This document shows, one piece after another, positions 1 to 11,207 of a stretch of DNA of 64,000 nt. The translations under genes were made by a program, and so were the position numbers. How positions within the stretch are numbered: the stretch's first letter is position 1; the number at the start of each line of letters is the position of its first letter. Origin of the DNA: Anadara kagoshimensis (lineage: Eukaryota > Mollusca > Bivalvia > Arcoida > Arcidae); NCBI GenBank assembly GCA_021292105.1, contig CM037870.1, positions 65,308,515-65,372,514 on the forward strand, in the 5' to 3' direction. The notes below the pieces were generated by a model that made no database searches, had not been told where the DNA came from, and saw only the letters and a program-made list of their open reading frames with translations.

Positions 1-414
1 TTATTATGCGTGATCAAATTGCCTTCATATTTCCGTAAAAAGACGTTTTATTTTTTTTATATATTTCATGATCAATTTATATTATTTTTAATCACTAAAT
101 TTAGTACATTCAATTATTTACAATTTTTTTACAATTAAAACAAAAGAATCAAAATTCAGTGCCATCGCTATAGTATAGGCATCCGCAATTTTGTGTAGTT
201 CCAGACAATATGACATTACTTAGCGCCTATTAGAAAAAATATAACCAATCGAAATTCTTGAAACAACAGAATAATGAATCATTAGGTTATGGAATCGTAG
301 ATGCTAAGCCTGTTCGAATCCCCCATCCTCAATTTTCTAATGGATGTTCACGTTTTCACCTTTCTTGGTCATTTATTAAAGATTTTACTTTGTCTGTGGC
401 ATTATGATGTTGTT
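1..414. other. AT-rich flank, no gene seen
   Basis: No coding exon is recognisable on either strand. Bases around 325-340 (gttcgaatccc) resemble the B box of a tRNA, so a decayed SINE end is possible. From about 345 to 414 the text resembles the 3' end of dispersed repeat A and runs into one partial unit of the 37-bp minisatellite (gtggcattatgatgtt at about 398). That places the neighbouring foldback element inside a repeat A/minisatellite copy. Confidence 0.4.
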
Positions 415-779
415 ATAGTCCAAGAGATCATGGCTAAAATCCGGGTGAACGAGGCCAAAAGGTTTGAAGGTTGATTCTTGTAGGAAAATGTCCCTAGTTA
501 CTGAAAACCCATTTCTTACGCGTCAAATCGTTTCCGATTTTTTAATCAGAAACAGTTTTTGAAGAAAAGTCTCTGCAAATGTTAAATTTTTGGAAAAAGT
601 AAAAATTCCAGATTTTGAAGCATTCTGTGACAAAAACAACACAAAAATGCCCATTCTATCTTTCATTGTTGACACATGATAGATTTAAATGCAAAACATC
701 CTGACAATTTTCCGATTTTGTGTCAAAATTTTAAAATAAGTAATAAAATCAGTGCTGAAAAATGCGTTTTTATCATATC

Positions 780-1860
780 TACCGTCTTTCGATTCTTGTA
801 AATTTGTTGCTAATGCATTAAATCTGACAAACTATATCTTTTTATAAAGCCTTGGTAGTCCTGTAGATAACAATGTCACACATATTCGGAAATATGAAAT
901 CTTAACACCGTAGCAAATAAATATGCTTCCCCTACCCCAAAAATACGAAAATGTCAAAAATCACTGTTTTGGCCCATACTTGCCAATAAGTGTCTAAAAC
1001 AAGACATAATTGTTTGTTGCATCTCCCGTCTGTTCCCAACATAGTTTTAAAACAATAATATGTAGAGTGATTGGTGATGTAATATGAAAATTTGCACTTT
1101 GCATAAAACAATAGTGTGGAAACCGCTTTTTCATGAAATCTCTTGTGCTCTACTTCTTGTATTTTTGTTATATAGGCATTGAATTTCGAGATTTATATGT
1201 TGCTGTAATGCCATGGCATATTCAAGTCTGACAACATATAAAACTATCGGAAATACCGAAGTTTATAGATGAAACGGATAAATTTATTTCCCCTACCCCA
1301 AAATTGAAAAGCATGTGAAAATCCATTTTTGTGCAATATATGCCGATTTGTGTTTCTAATGAAGATTTCAAGCAAAAACCCCAGCAACAATGATAAAACA
1401 TGCTTCAAGTATTTAAAATATTTGTAAAATGATTTAGCTTAAGGACAAATAGGTCTAACTATCATATTTTATTCATTTATATGTAAATTGCTATAAGAAA
1501 AAAAGAGCTTCGCCTCTTGTAATTTTGTTATTTAGGCATTGAATCTCGGCTGTTATATATTGCCGTTATTCCCTGACATATGAGTTTCTAATAACACCAA
1601 AAACTGTCGGAAATAGCAAAGCTTGTAGATGAGGCAAACGAATGTATTTCCCCTACCCAAAAGTTGAAAACAAATGTGAAAACACTGTTTTAGCCAATGT
1701 GTGACAATTAGTATTTCTAAAGGAAGTTTCAGGCAAATCTACCTGTAACAATGGTAAAAGAAGCATCAAGGATATAAAATATTTTACAAAATGCATTTTT
1801 TTAATTATTTTAATGACAGATTGGTCTAATTTTTAATAGCAAAATGTCTACTTTATTTAT
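780..1860. repeat. Three diverged ~360-bp tandem units in the left foldback arm
   Basis: The motif ttcccctacccc(aaaa) recurs near 927, 1288 and 1650. Each time it is preceded by a block reading roughly ctcttgtaattttgttat and a block with cattgaatctcg. The right arm carries the same units in reverse order (ttttggggtagggg near 3940, 4313 and 4674). The arms are therefore themselves built of an amplified subunit. Confidence 0.7.
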
Positions 1861-2997
1861 TTTCAATTCAATGTGCTATGGCAAAATAGAAGCTTCACTG
1901 TTTGTATTTTTGTTACATAAACATTGAATTTCGAATAACAGATATTGATTCAATGCGCTTACACTAAAATCGCTAAAACATGGAAATATGTAACCATTAA
2001 AACAACGACTGGAACCTCAGGCAAACAACTAAAAGTCAACTGATAGAATTCCAAAATATTTGCAAATTAGACAACGCGCAAAATAATTAGACACTCTAAA
2101 CATGTGACACGATCAATATTTAGTCATTTGCAAGGCAGTGTCAGTCAGTTTTGAGACAGATCCTCAAAATCATCTTTAAAATAACAAATCATTTACTTGG
2201 ACATGCATATAAATCTACACCCTTCCTCTTAAACTTATTTAAGGTACATTAAGGAGATAGAGTTCTGTTTGTCGAACAGTACATGATGACAGAGAGTGGT
2301 TACTCTGATCATCTCTTCTTTGGTTTCTGTTAAAAAAAGTAACTGAAATACGATTCAACAATTTCTAGCAATAAATTTCTTTAGATCTGGTTTAGTTTTG
2401 TTCATTTTCCTTCCAAACTCTGAATTGAAATAAGTTTTTTTTTCTTGTTACTACTTTCATTCTCAATTTTTATTTCACAAGTAGTGGCAGGAAGCGACTA
2501 CCCTTCCCGAGCACCAGACCTTTTTTCCTGCCAGATGTTTACGCGTTTAACTTTTTTTATTATGACCTTTTTTTAAAGTCATTTTTTTAACTTTGCTTTT
2601 GTTATTGTGATAATATCATAATGTTTGTGTTTATATTTGACGATCTACGTAACGCATTTAATCGGTACTCTATTGCCTCAATTCAATATGTTTTAATAAA
2701 AATTATCGCTTTCTATTGTCAGTTGAAAACTTAACTCATCGTTTTATCGACCTTTGCCACTCTGGTAATGTTAGCAATTTCACTTTTTTGAACCGACCTT
2801 TGCTGTCCATATCTAGCTTATTTTAGCTAAAACACAAGTATCTACAGGTTCTATATTCTTTAGTAAAACGTTTAAATCTTAAAGCATTTCTAATATCTGT
2901 GATTCTCCTTTTTGCTTTTTCTGTTTTTCTATGACCGCTATTATATTTCGTAGTGGCGTTTACATATTATTCGTGATTATATGGTAAAAGAAGTTTT

Positions 2998-3460
2998 TTA
3001 AACCATATTTATTATTACTAAACTATCAAAGATTGTGGCCACATTTTACAAAACTTTGCATTTTTACTAGTGGCATCATTTTATTAGGAAGTTACCTAAT
3101 GTACAGTGCTCAAAATAAAACGTGGCACAAGGCACCTGGCCACAGGCTTAATGTTGAAAGGTGTCCACTTTTTGTCATTATAATATGGCCAGGCAATTTG
3201 TGATGTAATTGCTATCAATCATTCCTTTAAAGGATACAAAGATGGAGTTGTGGGACACAGAAATTTTGTCAGAAGTGACATTGAAAACTTTACGGAGTGT
3301 GCAGACTTTTTAAAATAAGATTTTTAGTGGAGACTGAAATTATACATTAAGTCACTTCTTAATGAAATGATTCCACAAGAATAAATTGCAAAGTTTTATA
3401 AAATGAGGCTACAATCTTTGATAAACGGGTATTAGTAATAATGAATATGGTTTAGAAAGC
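2998..3460. repeat. Inner inverted repeat of the foldback core
   Basis: The text at 2998-3070 (accatatttattattacta, then caaagattgt, then acaaaactttgca) reappears inverted at 3389-3460 (gcaaagttttataaaatg, then acaatctttgataa, then ttagtaataatgaatatgg). The inverted pairing thus resumes inside the element centre after a non-palindromic gap. Confidence 0.6.
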
Positions 3461-3639
3461 TAATGTATCTGATTAAACTTTATCTAATGGAGATACATGT
3501 ATGTCTGATAAAACCCAATAGTTTTATATCAAACCATACGTAACCAGAAATGCCTTACACTCAGTCTTACCATTTTAACATTATATTTAACTATAAATGA
3601 CCTTATTTGCATTTATTAATTCATAATATCAGGTTGTTC

Positions 3640-3800
3640 GTAAAATTGTGCGTATTTCTGTTTTTCAAACGTGGCGGTTGTAATTGCTATAAACATGAGG
3701 TGTTTATGCTTCAGGAGCACCAATTTGCTAGTTTCAAGTTTTTTTCTTTTGGGGGATTATGAATGGAAAAGAATTGGTATGTTTGTTTTTGATTTTCAAT
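3640..3800 (+). repeat. Degenerate repeat A copy inside the foldback core
   Basis: The order of landmarks matches repeat A: cgtggcggttgtaattgct, a stretch ending aggagcacc, gctagtttcaag, and the tail ttggtatgtttgtttttgat. A second weaker match lies at about 2480-2560 (actacccttcccgagcacc). Both are inside the foldback element. Confidence 0.5.
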
Positions 3801-5203
3801 TTTAAATATGAATGTTTCCTAAATACATTTTAATATTACTTTGAATCATAAAAACATAATTGTTTCATAGACATCTGGTTAAAACTTTCATTAAAAGCAT
3901 AAATATGCATACATGGACTAAAAAGGGTTTTTCATAATTTTGGGGTAGGGGAAATAAATCTATTCGTCTCATCTACAAGCTTTGCTATTTCTGACAGTTT
4001 TTGGTGTTATTAGAAACTCATATGTCAGGGAATAACGGCAATATATAACAGTCGAGATTCAATGCCTGAATAACAAAATTACAAGAGGCGAAGCTCCTTT
4101 TTTCTTATAGCAATTTACATATAAATGAATAAAATAAGCAATTTTATCATGATAGTTAGACCTATTTGTCCTTAAGCTAAAGCATTTTACAAATATTTTA
4201 AATACTTGAAGCATGTTTTATCATTGTTGCTGGTACTTTTGCTTGAAATCTTCATTAGAAACACAAATCGGCATATATTGCACAAAAATGGATTTTCACA
4301 TGCTTTTCAATTTTGGGGTAGGGGAAATAAATTTATCCGTTTCATCTATAAACTTCGGTACTTCCGATAGTTTTATACGTTGTCAGAGTCGAATATGCCA
4401 TGGCATTACAGCAACATATAAATCTCGAAATTCAATGCCTATATAACAAAAATACAAGAAGTAGAGCACAAGAGATTTCATGAAAAAGCGGTTCCCACAC
4501 TATTGTTTTATGCAAAGTGCAAATTTTCATATTACATCACCAATCACTCTACATATTATTGTTTTATAAATATGTTGGGAACAGACGGGAGATGTAACAA
4601 ACAATTATGTCTTGTTTTAGACACTTATTGGCAAGTATGGGCCAAAACAGTGATTTTTTGACATTTTCGTATTTTTGGGGTAGGGGAAGCATATTCATTT
4701 GCTACGGTATTAAGGTTTCATATTTCCGAATATGTGTGACATTGTTATCTACAGGACTACCAAGATTTTATAAAAAATATATAGTTTGTCATATTTAATG
4801 CATTAGCAACAAATTTACAAGAATCGAAAGACGGTAGATATGATAAAAACGCATTTTTCAGCACTGATTTTATTGCTTATTTTAAAATTTTGACACAAAA
4901 TCGGAAAAATGTCAGGATGTTTTGCATTTTAATCTATCATGTGTCCACAATGAAAGATAGAATGGGCATTTTTGTGTTGTTTTTGTCACAGAATGCTTCA
5001 AAATCTGGAATTTTTACTTTTTCCAAAAAATTTTCATTTGCAGAGACTTTTCTTCAAAAACTGTTTCTGATTGAAAAATCGGAAACGATTTGACGCGTAA
5101 GAAATTGGTTTTCAGTAACTAGGGACATTTTCCAACAAGAATCAACCTTCAAACCTTTTGGCCTTGTTCACCCGGTTTTTAGTCATGATCTCTTGGACTA
5201 TTA

Positions 5204-5840
5204 TGGAACACGTGGCATTATGATGTCGACATGGACTGGTATGTTTTCGTGGCATTATGGTGTCGACATAGACTGGCATGTATTCGTGACATTATGATGT
5301 CGACATGGACTGGTATGTTTTCGTGGCATTATGATGTCGACATAGACTGGCATGTATTCGTGACATTATGATGTCGACATGGACTGGTATGTTTTCGTGG
5401 CATTATGATGTCGACATAGACTGGCATGTATTCGTGACATTTTGATGTTGACATGGACTGGCATGTGTTTGTGGCATTATGATGTCGACATGGACTGTCA
5501 TGTATTCGTGACATTATGATGTCAACATGGACTGGCATGCGTTCGTGGCATTATGATGTCGACATGGACTGGTATGTTTTCGTGGCATTATGATGTCGAC
5601 ATACACTGGCATGTACTCGTTGCATTATGATGTCGACATGAACTGGTATGTGTTTGTGGCATTATGATGTCGACATGGACTGGTATGTGTTTGTGGCATT
5701 ATGATGTCGACATGGACTGGTATGTGTTTGTGGCATTATGATGTCGACATGGACTGGTATGTGTTTGTGGCATTATGATGTCGACATGGACTGGTATGTG
5801 TTTGTGGCATTATAATGTCGACATGGACTGGTATGTGTTT
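5204..5840. repeat. 37-bp minisatellite, about 17 units
   Basis: Unit of the form cgtggcattatgatgtcgac + atggactggtatgtttt, spaced exactly 37 bp (5211, 5248, 5285 and onwards). The last six units are nearly identical and carry tgtgtttg. The end of the unit matches the tail of dispersed repeat A (ggacatggattggtatgtttg), so the array looks like an amplified repeat A tail. Reading frames across it are products of the repeat. Confidence 0.85.
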
Positions 5841-5925
5841 ATTTTTTTATCTGGAAATGAATGTTAAAGCCAAAGTAAATGTGTTTATGCTACAAGAATG
5901 AGGTGTCTATACAATTATGAAATAC

Positions 5926-6053
5926 CTTTGTAATCAATGGCCAAACCATGGGGATTTGTGGTGTGTGTATATATAAAGGACCAGTTTGATCCGTCCATAT
6001 ATCCACGCCCAATGTGACTGGTTGTTCTACCATAATCCGTCCAGAACATCAAC
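5926..6053 (-). CDS. LRP-like exon 4
   Basis: Acceptor gctgtag before 6053, donor AAAG/gtattt after 5926. Entering in phase 2 it reads GLMFWTDYGRTTSHIGRGYM and ends PHGLAIDYK, completing the YWTD repeat begun in exon 3. The reading frame is intact. Confidence 0.8.
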
Positions 6054-9000
6054 CTACAGCATAACAATGAAACAAAATAAAATCCCTCATCATACACAAA
6101 TCTTAAGCATTTCCTAACTTTGGACATGGAATGGTAAGTATGTTTTTTATTTACAGGTATTATACACATATGCTCCCCTTTTTACAGATACTGCCAATGC
6201 ATATGTCGAAGTTTATTTTCAAGAAACCAATCATTACAACCAAAGGCGTGCTATACATTAACCGTATTGCAAACAAGACATTGAAATATGTTATATACTT
6301 CATTCGCTGTATTTTAATCCTCTGTTTTAATCTGTACTGACTGCGGACGATAGGGTCATCATTGATATCCCCTTACTGTTTCGGACAAAAAAACAATCCA
6401 TGTCCAAATAACCACCCGAAAGCAAAACAAACACTTTGAAACTGACAATTTAAGTTAAATACACAAATTTCTAGTAGGCATAGAGGTCAGGTGTTCCGGA
6501 AGGGTAATTACCTCTTGTTTATGTTATTTTAATATTTTGTATTGTGCCGTGCTCTTGGTTACGTTGGTAGTGTTAGCATCAGTGTTAATACTTTACTATA
6601 TTTGCCACTTTCCCGTTTAAAGGTGGGTTAATTATAATCAGTTTCCCATTGCGTTCATCTTTTCTTGAAGGATTTTTAGTATTGCCTTGCATTGTATTGT
6701 GATCCTGGTTACGTCAGCTGTTACCTGATGCATAAATAGATCAGTTGCAAATTTCTTGCCGATTTACTCTGACCTATTTATGAAAGTTGCTTTAGACAAA
6801 TGGTAAATGTGTTTCAAGTATGTGCATCTGATACAACGGTTTATGTAGCTTCTAATTGTATTTTTTAATTCCTCTCAAAATATTTATATAAAAATAAAAG
6901 ATTAACTTAGGATGACAGAATGACCAAGAACCCACTTCACCAATGCGATTTAAGATTAGAAACAAAACATATGGTAGCAACATATTGAGACTATTAATAA
7001 TAAGAACCATTTCTGAACTTAAATTTCAATGAAAGATCAAGCATTCAATGTTTTTAAAACAACATGTAGTGGCTCGTACAACTGCACTTTTAAACTTTTC
7101 TTTTTTCTACAAATTTAAGGAAAAATCAATAAAAAATATGAAGTAATTACAATAATGGAGATAATTAATTCATTTCCGTTTAAAATTTGCATTTATATAT
7201 TTATATATCAATTGCTAAAATCAAAGATGAAACAAAACAGTCGCTTTGACAGTTATTCAAGATGTTGCCTTTTTTTCTTTTTTGATCTCGCTCTTTCCTT
7301 TTTGATTTTTTAACATGACTATTAACACTTCCTTGAATATAAATTAGAATGTACTGTCGGGTTTTATTGTTGTCCTGTCTTTTAACAAATACCTTGAACT
7401 AATAATTTAGTAAATACCTTTATTAGTCACTAGTTCCTTTTTTCATTTACAACTAATGAAGTCACAATGTAAATAATTGACGTCACAACTAAAATGATAT
7501 TGTGACATCGTAGCACATGTTGCTTGTTTTACTATAGGGTAAACATAAAAAAGTTTACCCTGGTAAAACTAGGACTTTTCTTGTCTGATATGGGAGAAAT
7601 AAATTATTAAATTACTACATGTATTTTTTATAGTAATTGAATCAATTGTTTTAATTAATTAACAAATATGAAAGAATATGTTCTTACTGCGGAAACGTGG
7701 TGCAGTGAAACAGGCTGCTTAAAATTGGTTGTTGACTGGGGATATTGCAATCCTCTGCTTGCCGGTACTTTGAGTCTTGTGGTTGTCGTCTTTATGGGTT
7801 ACGTATATCTGTGTTTAGGGTTGCACTGGATTAGGTTGACGTCCAATAGTTCTGTGTACATTCTCAATTTTGATAACACGGAGGCAGGTGTCGCGACTAA
7901 ACAGTTGCTTACCTTTCGAAACAAACAACCTTACTTCCCTGTTAGAAGTTCACGTGTTAAACATAATTTTCCAGTTTTATAAGCGTTAACATTGCTTTAA
8001 GGTTGTGATTTGGACATGGATTGGTATCTTTGGGTTTTTTATTGCAGATTAAATACTTAAATTAACTCCTTTTTCATTCACATTTGAACTTACCCTTTAG
8101 AAGGATACAAAGCAATTGCTCTAGGTCGATCGAGTCCAGCAACCAGAATCTTGTGGCCCCTTCCTTTTGGATCTAGCACAGCTACAAATGATTCATTATT
8201 ATAGTTTGATTTTACCACCGCAGTGTAATACAAATGTCCCGTTGAAGAATCCATTGCCATCCGCTCAGGCATACCACTGCCTATAGAATAAAACTATACA
8301 TAAAGTCGTAGTACAAACAAGTATTATTTATTTACTTGTACGCGCGGAATAACAGTCTGCCCGGGCAGAATAAGTAATCCGCCCGGGCGGAATATTATCT
8401 AATCTGTCCGGGCGAAATAATTAATCTGCCCGGGCAGAATAACAATCTGCCCGGACGGAATAACTAATTGCAGATTGCTGTTCTGCCCGAACAGATAAAT
8501 TACTTAATATTTTTAATGTTCTTAGAGCGCTTCCGTAGAAAACTGTTTCTAGATATCAAAAATCAATTAATGTCTCGAGTGTATTTCAAGCATTAATTTG
8601 GAAGTTCCTTTCTTACGAGATTTAAAAAGTATTACCTGTTTTATAACTTGTTCGTACATTTAGGTTTTGTAATGGAGAACGTATTATCTGCTTTCCAAAA
8701 TAATCTGTCCAGTACATGTTTCTTGTGGCTCTGTCATAATATAAACCTGGTACAATTACATTCATATCAAATATATGAGATATGTTCCCATTATCCAATG
8801 ACACCTGATATTCTCTTCTGCTCTGTATCTGTCGCAAAAATAAATTGTCCATTTTCTGAAATTTTAAACATTTGACAATATTTAATGCAATGTGTGAAAG
8901 AAAGGAATGCAGCAGATATTGTAAAGTAAAAATCTATAGCTATATATTATAGGTAATAATTACTGTTGGAATCACTGTGACAGTGAAATGCTCTTTATTT

Positions 9001-10281
9001 CCATAGAAAGTCATTTTTCGCTTAGTTGTACCTATTATATTTCACTTAATTGTACCTAGTCGTAACAGGATATATGTATGCGCATCTGCGATTACCCAAG
9101 AATATATCTGCACAGGGTAGAACGTTTGCGTTATGGGGATTTAACATGTTAAAAACAGGCAAATGGCGGATCCCGTTGCGCATATGACGTAAAAATTACC
9201 AAAGTCATTAATTCCGGTGTTAACATAGTTATTTCAATTTTGCCATGTAAAATCCCCATAGGGTCAACATTTTCCTTTTTACAGAAATACTGCGCGGATG
9301 CGCATCCATATTTTCAGCTACGATTAATCAAGTTGAACTGATTTTCGATGAAAATAAAGAGTATCGTACTGTCACAGAGTGATTACTACAATAGTATTAA
9401 TAGGAAATATTTTCTGTTACTCCTTGAATTAATAAATGCCATTGTTATACCAACAACATTTATGTATGTGTTCAAAGTTATCGTTGATATATTTGACGTC
9501 CCATTGCTCAAAATTCCTGTCATGACCGGTTTTGATTTCCTTATTGACGGGTGTTGTTAGTTAAACAAGAGATGTTTACTCTTCCGGAGCAACCGGTCTC
9601 ACTTTCTGGGTGGATATTGAATTGCCAGTTTTCCAATACTTACTATGCTTTGTGATACTATTTGGACATGGTTGGTTTGTTTTATTTTATTTATAGAGGA
9701 TACGTTATAAACGTCTGATTAAACCAACAAATCAACAATTTCTCTTTAACTGTATTCTTGTATCACGTTCGACTAAACCATGTTTGTGCCCGGACGTTTG
9801 AGGCCGAGTGGTATAATTCGCACCCTTACGGATGTTAGAATCAACAGGTCCGAATCACACTTGGGAAAACCCTGGTATGAGAAAGCTTGCCAGTTCGATT
9901 GTCAAGCATCAGTGATTTTCTCCGGACAATGCGATTTTCTCAACTATCCATGAAATGACCGCCTCATGTCCAGTATACTGAAGACTAGGGCGATAACCTC
10001 TATTACTCCAATTTCATTAACGGCTTTTGTCATTTTACTGTATTTGATATTAACATGTTACTATACCGATGTATAAAACAACAACCATCCGTCAGGAAAA
10101 TAAACAATTTGTTGGGATTTAATTGTAGACTGCTTATTAATGTTGTTTTATCTACGCATTAACATGACAATGTCTAATCTATAGTGTTTAACTTGACTCC
10201 ACTAGACCGTGAAAACTAGGAGATAAACAAAGAAAAACTTACCTTTATCAGATATGATTTCTTCTTCTTCTTCTTCTTCTT

Positions 10282-10322
<41 letters not shown>

Positions 10323-10821
10323 CATTATCTTTTATTAATATTATTAGTATTTTTATTAACCCTCTCAACAAACGTTGTCCATTTGTTGGTTGAATACTAC
10401 TTAGTCAATGATCTGTTAATTGTTATTATCTGATATTATCAATATAGCATATATTATTGATCCCGTGAGTACATACTTATAAAATGTGTAATAAGGAAGA
10501 CTGCAAAATAATATCGATATGCTTTTGAATGAAAGTATAAAAGAAGAAAACGTCTTTGTAATAAACATTTGCCTTAACGAATTCAGAGCGAAGAGAAGCA
10601 TAGTGTCCCCAACATATTTTTCTTACATTTTTGGCAAGACCAAAATTCTTCACTCCAAAAAATCAAGAGAATAGTTGTTATTTGCAAAAAAAAAATAAAA
10701 TAAAATAAAAACCGAATTCAAGGAGATTTGTATTTTTAAAGTATATCTTACCTTGTCCAAATGTAGATATAATCCAAGTTAAAAATATAACAAACAATAT
10801 CATAATACTACAATCCGACAT
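5926..10821 (-). CDS. LDL-receptor-related (YWTD propeller) protein, 5' part, four exons
   Basis: Exons in transcript order: 10821-10752, 8855-8636, 8280-8094 and 6053-5926. All have AG/GT borders and compatible phases (1, 1, 2, 1). The product starts with a signal peptide of about 23 residues and continues into LDLR class B repeats with motifs MYWTDYFGKQI, GHLYYTAV, RPRAIALYP and LMFWTDYG. YWTD proteins form six-bladed extracellular propellers that bind ligands. The gene continues to the left of 5926, but no further exon is recognisable down to position 1, so it is partial here. Exon 2 needs a one-base correction to join its first 13 codons to the rest. Which LRP or LDLR subfamily this is cannot be told from so short a part. 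Confidence 0.8.
7870..8050 (+). repeat. Dispersed repeat A copy (3' part)
   Basis: Landmarks in order: gttgcttacctttcg, cttacttccctgttagaag, ttcacgtgttaaac, ttgtgatttggacatggatt and ggtatctttgg. This is the same order as in the copies at 26.4, 29.5 and 34.8 kb. Confidence 0.6.
8094..8280 (-). CDS. LRP-like exon 3
   Basis: Acceptor ctatag before 8280, donor GG/gtaagt after 8094, phases 1 to 2. It encodes MPERMAMDSSTGHLYYTAV and ends RPRAIALYPSKG, a standard class B repeat and the lead-in to the next blade. Confidence 0.8.
8350..8500. repeat. Cluster of palindromic CTGCCCGGGCAG units
   Basis: Five to six tandem units of about 27-36 bp, each a near-perfect palindrome (tctgcccgggcaga, tccgcccgggcgga and variants) separated by short AT-rich spacers (aataa, taat). 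GC-rich hairpins in an otherwise AT-rich intron stand out strongly. The cluster lies between LRP-like exons 2 and 3. Confidence 0.7.
8636..8855 (-). CDS. LRP-like exon 2 (first YWTD repeats), apparent frameshift
   Basis: The acceptor aaaatttcag precedes 8855 and the donor aacag/gtaat follows 8636. Entering in phase 1, the exon reads ENGQFIFATDTEQ, typical of the start of an LDLR class B propeller, but then meets a stop. From about 8813 the other frame reads REYQVSLDNGNISHIF and later MYWTDYFGKQI. One extra base (or two missing) near 8808-8816 separates the two. A cryptic acceptor just before AATATCAG would also keep frame but would drop the conserved start. Confidence 0.7.
8971..9383. mobile_element. 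413-bp palindromic MITE-like element
   Basis: Left end atcactgtgacagtg and right end (inverse) atcactctgtgacagtac pair, followed by ctctttatttccatag versus ctctttattttcatcg. The pairing continues through atgcgcatctgcg versus atgcgcatccgcg and tggggatttaacatg versus tggggattttacatg. No coding capacity. It lies in LRP-like intron 1. Confidence 0.7.
9465..9700 (+). repeat. Dispersed repeat A copy
   Basis: It contains gatatatttgacgtccca, then gacgggtgttgttagttaaa, then cttccggagcaaccggtctc, then tttggacatggttggtttg. It lies in LRP-like intron 1. Confidence 0.65.
9795..10060 (+). repeat. tRNA-derived SINE
   Basis: The head gaggccgagtggtataattc resembles the A box of a class II (Ser/Leu-type) tRNA. 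About 50 bp later, caggtccgaatcac resembles a B box. A body of about 180 bp follows. No cloverleaf can be drawn, so this is a SINE rather than a tRNA gene. Confidence 0.55.
10261..10332. repeat. (TTC)n then (ATT)n microsatellites
   Basis: About seven TTC units are followed directly by about sixteen ATT units, in LRP-like intron 1. Confidence 0.9.
10752..10821 (-). CDS. LRP-like exon 1: start and signal peptide
   Basis: The ATG lies at 10821-10819 on the minus strand. The 70-bp exon encodes MSDCSIMILFVIFLTWIIS followed by TFGQ, a classic hydrophobic signal peptide, and ends CAAG before gtaagata. It leaves phase 1, which fits the next acceptor. Confidence 0.75.
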
Positions 10822-11207
10822 TACGACTCCTGTCAGGTTTAAAATGTGTGTTATATTAGTGTTATACCTGTATATTAATTATGTAATGAATACTAATTAG
10901 GTATGATATGCATTGTTTATTGAGATTACTCTAACGTTTTTTGTTGGTGATGATATAACTTAACATTTTGTTATATGTTTTATTTCAGTAACAGAAAAAA
11001 ACCGCAGCAATCTAAAACCAAAATATTAGTTATTAAACTAGTTTGGTATTATCGGCATATGCCTTAATATATCATATTAAGTACATTATTGTGGTCACAA
11101 ACACGACATTGTCATATAGTTGTCTAAGACTTCATTTAGCTTTTACAAAGGAACGATCAAGTCATTGGGATTTTGTGTTTATATGATATTAGAATCTATA
11201 CCTCAGT
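10822..11207. promoter_or_regulatory. Divergent intergenic region between LRP-like gene and NDST
   Basis: The two predicted start codons point away from each other and lie 386 bp apart. This strip must hold both 5' UTRs and either promoters or further upstream exons. No convincing TATA box or initiator could be picked out in the AT-rich text. The shared-promoter reading is inferred from geometry only. Confidence 0.4.

Larger units (their letters stand above)
415..5201. mobile_element. 4.8-kb foldback element with about 1.3-kb inverted arms
   Basis: The left end (atagtccaagagatcatgg, 415) is the reverse complement of the right end (catgatctcttggactat, ending 5201). The match continues inward to about 1740 on the left and 3880 on the right with scattered substitutions and small indels. 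No transposase reading frame of convincing length lies in the 2-kb centre. The structure fits a non-autonomous foldback DNA transposon. A TTA may be duplicated at the ends (gttgtta before the left end, ttatgg after the right), but this is weak. The element sits in an intron of the LDL-receptor-like gene and splits a minisatellite. Confidence 0.75.
5841..8093. other. Intron of the LRP-like gene and flanks, apart from exon 4
   Basis: Outside exon 4 (5926-6053) this is AT-rich intron. An inverted fragment of repeat A lies near 6475-6540 (aggtcaggtgttccggaagg). A 104-codon plus-strand ORF at 7668-7982 has no recognisable domain and ends in repeat A sequence. A weak poly-AT tract lies near 7190-7210. 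No other exon was seen. Confidence 0.5.

Noticed and set aside
5329..5538. 69-residue minus-strand ORF rich in CRHHN
   Set aside because: Pure 37-bp minisatellite translation.
7668..7982. 104-residue plus-strand ORF with a hydrophobic stretch
   Set aside because: No recognisable domain, lies within an LRP-like intron and its last third is repeat A sequence.
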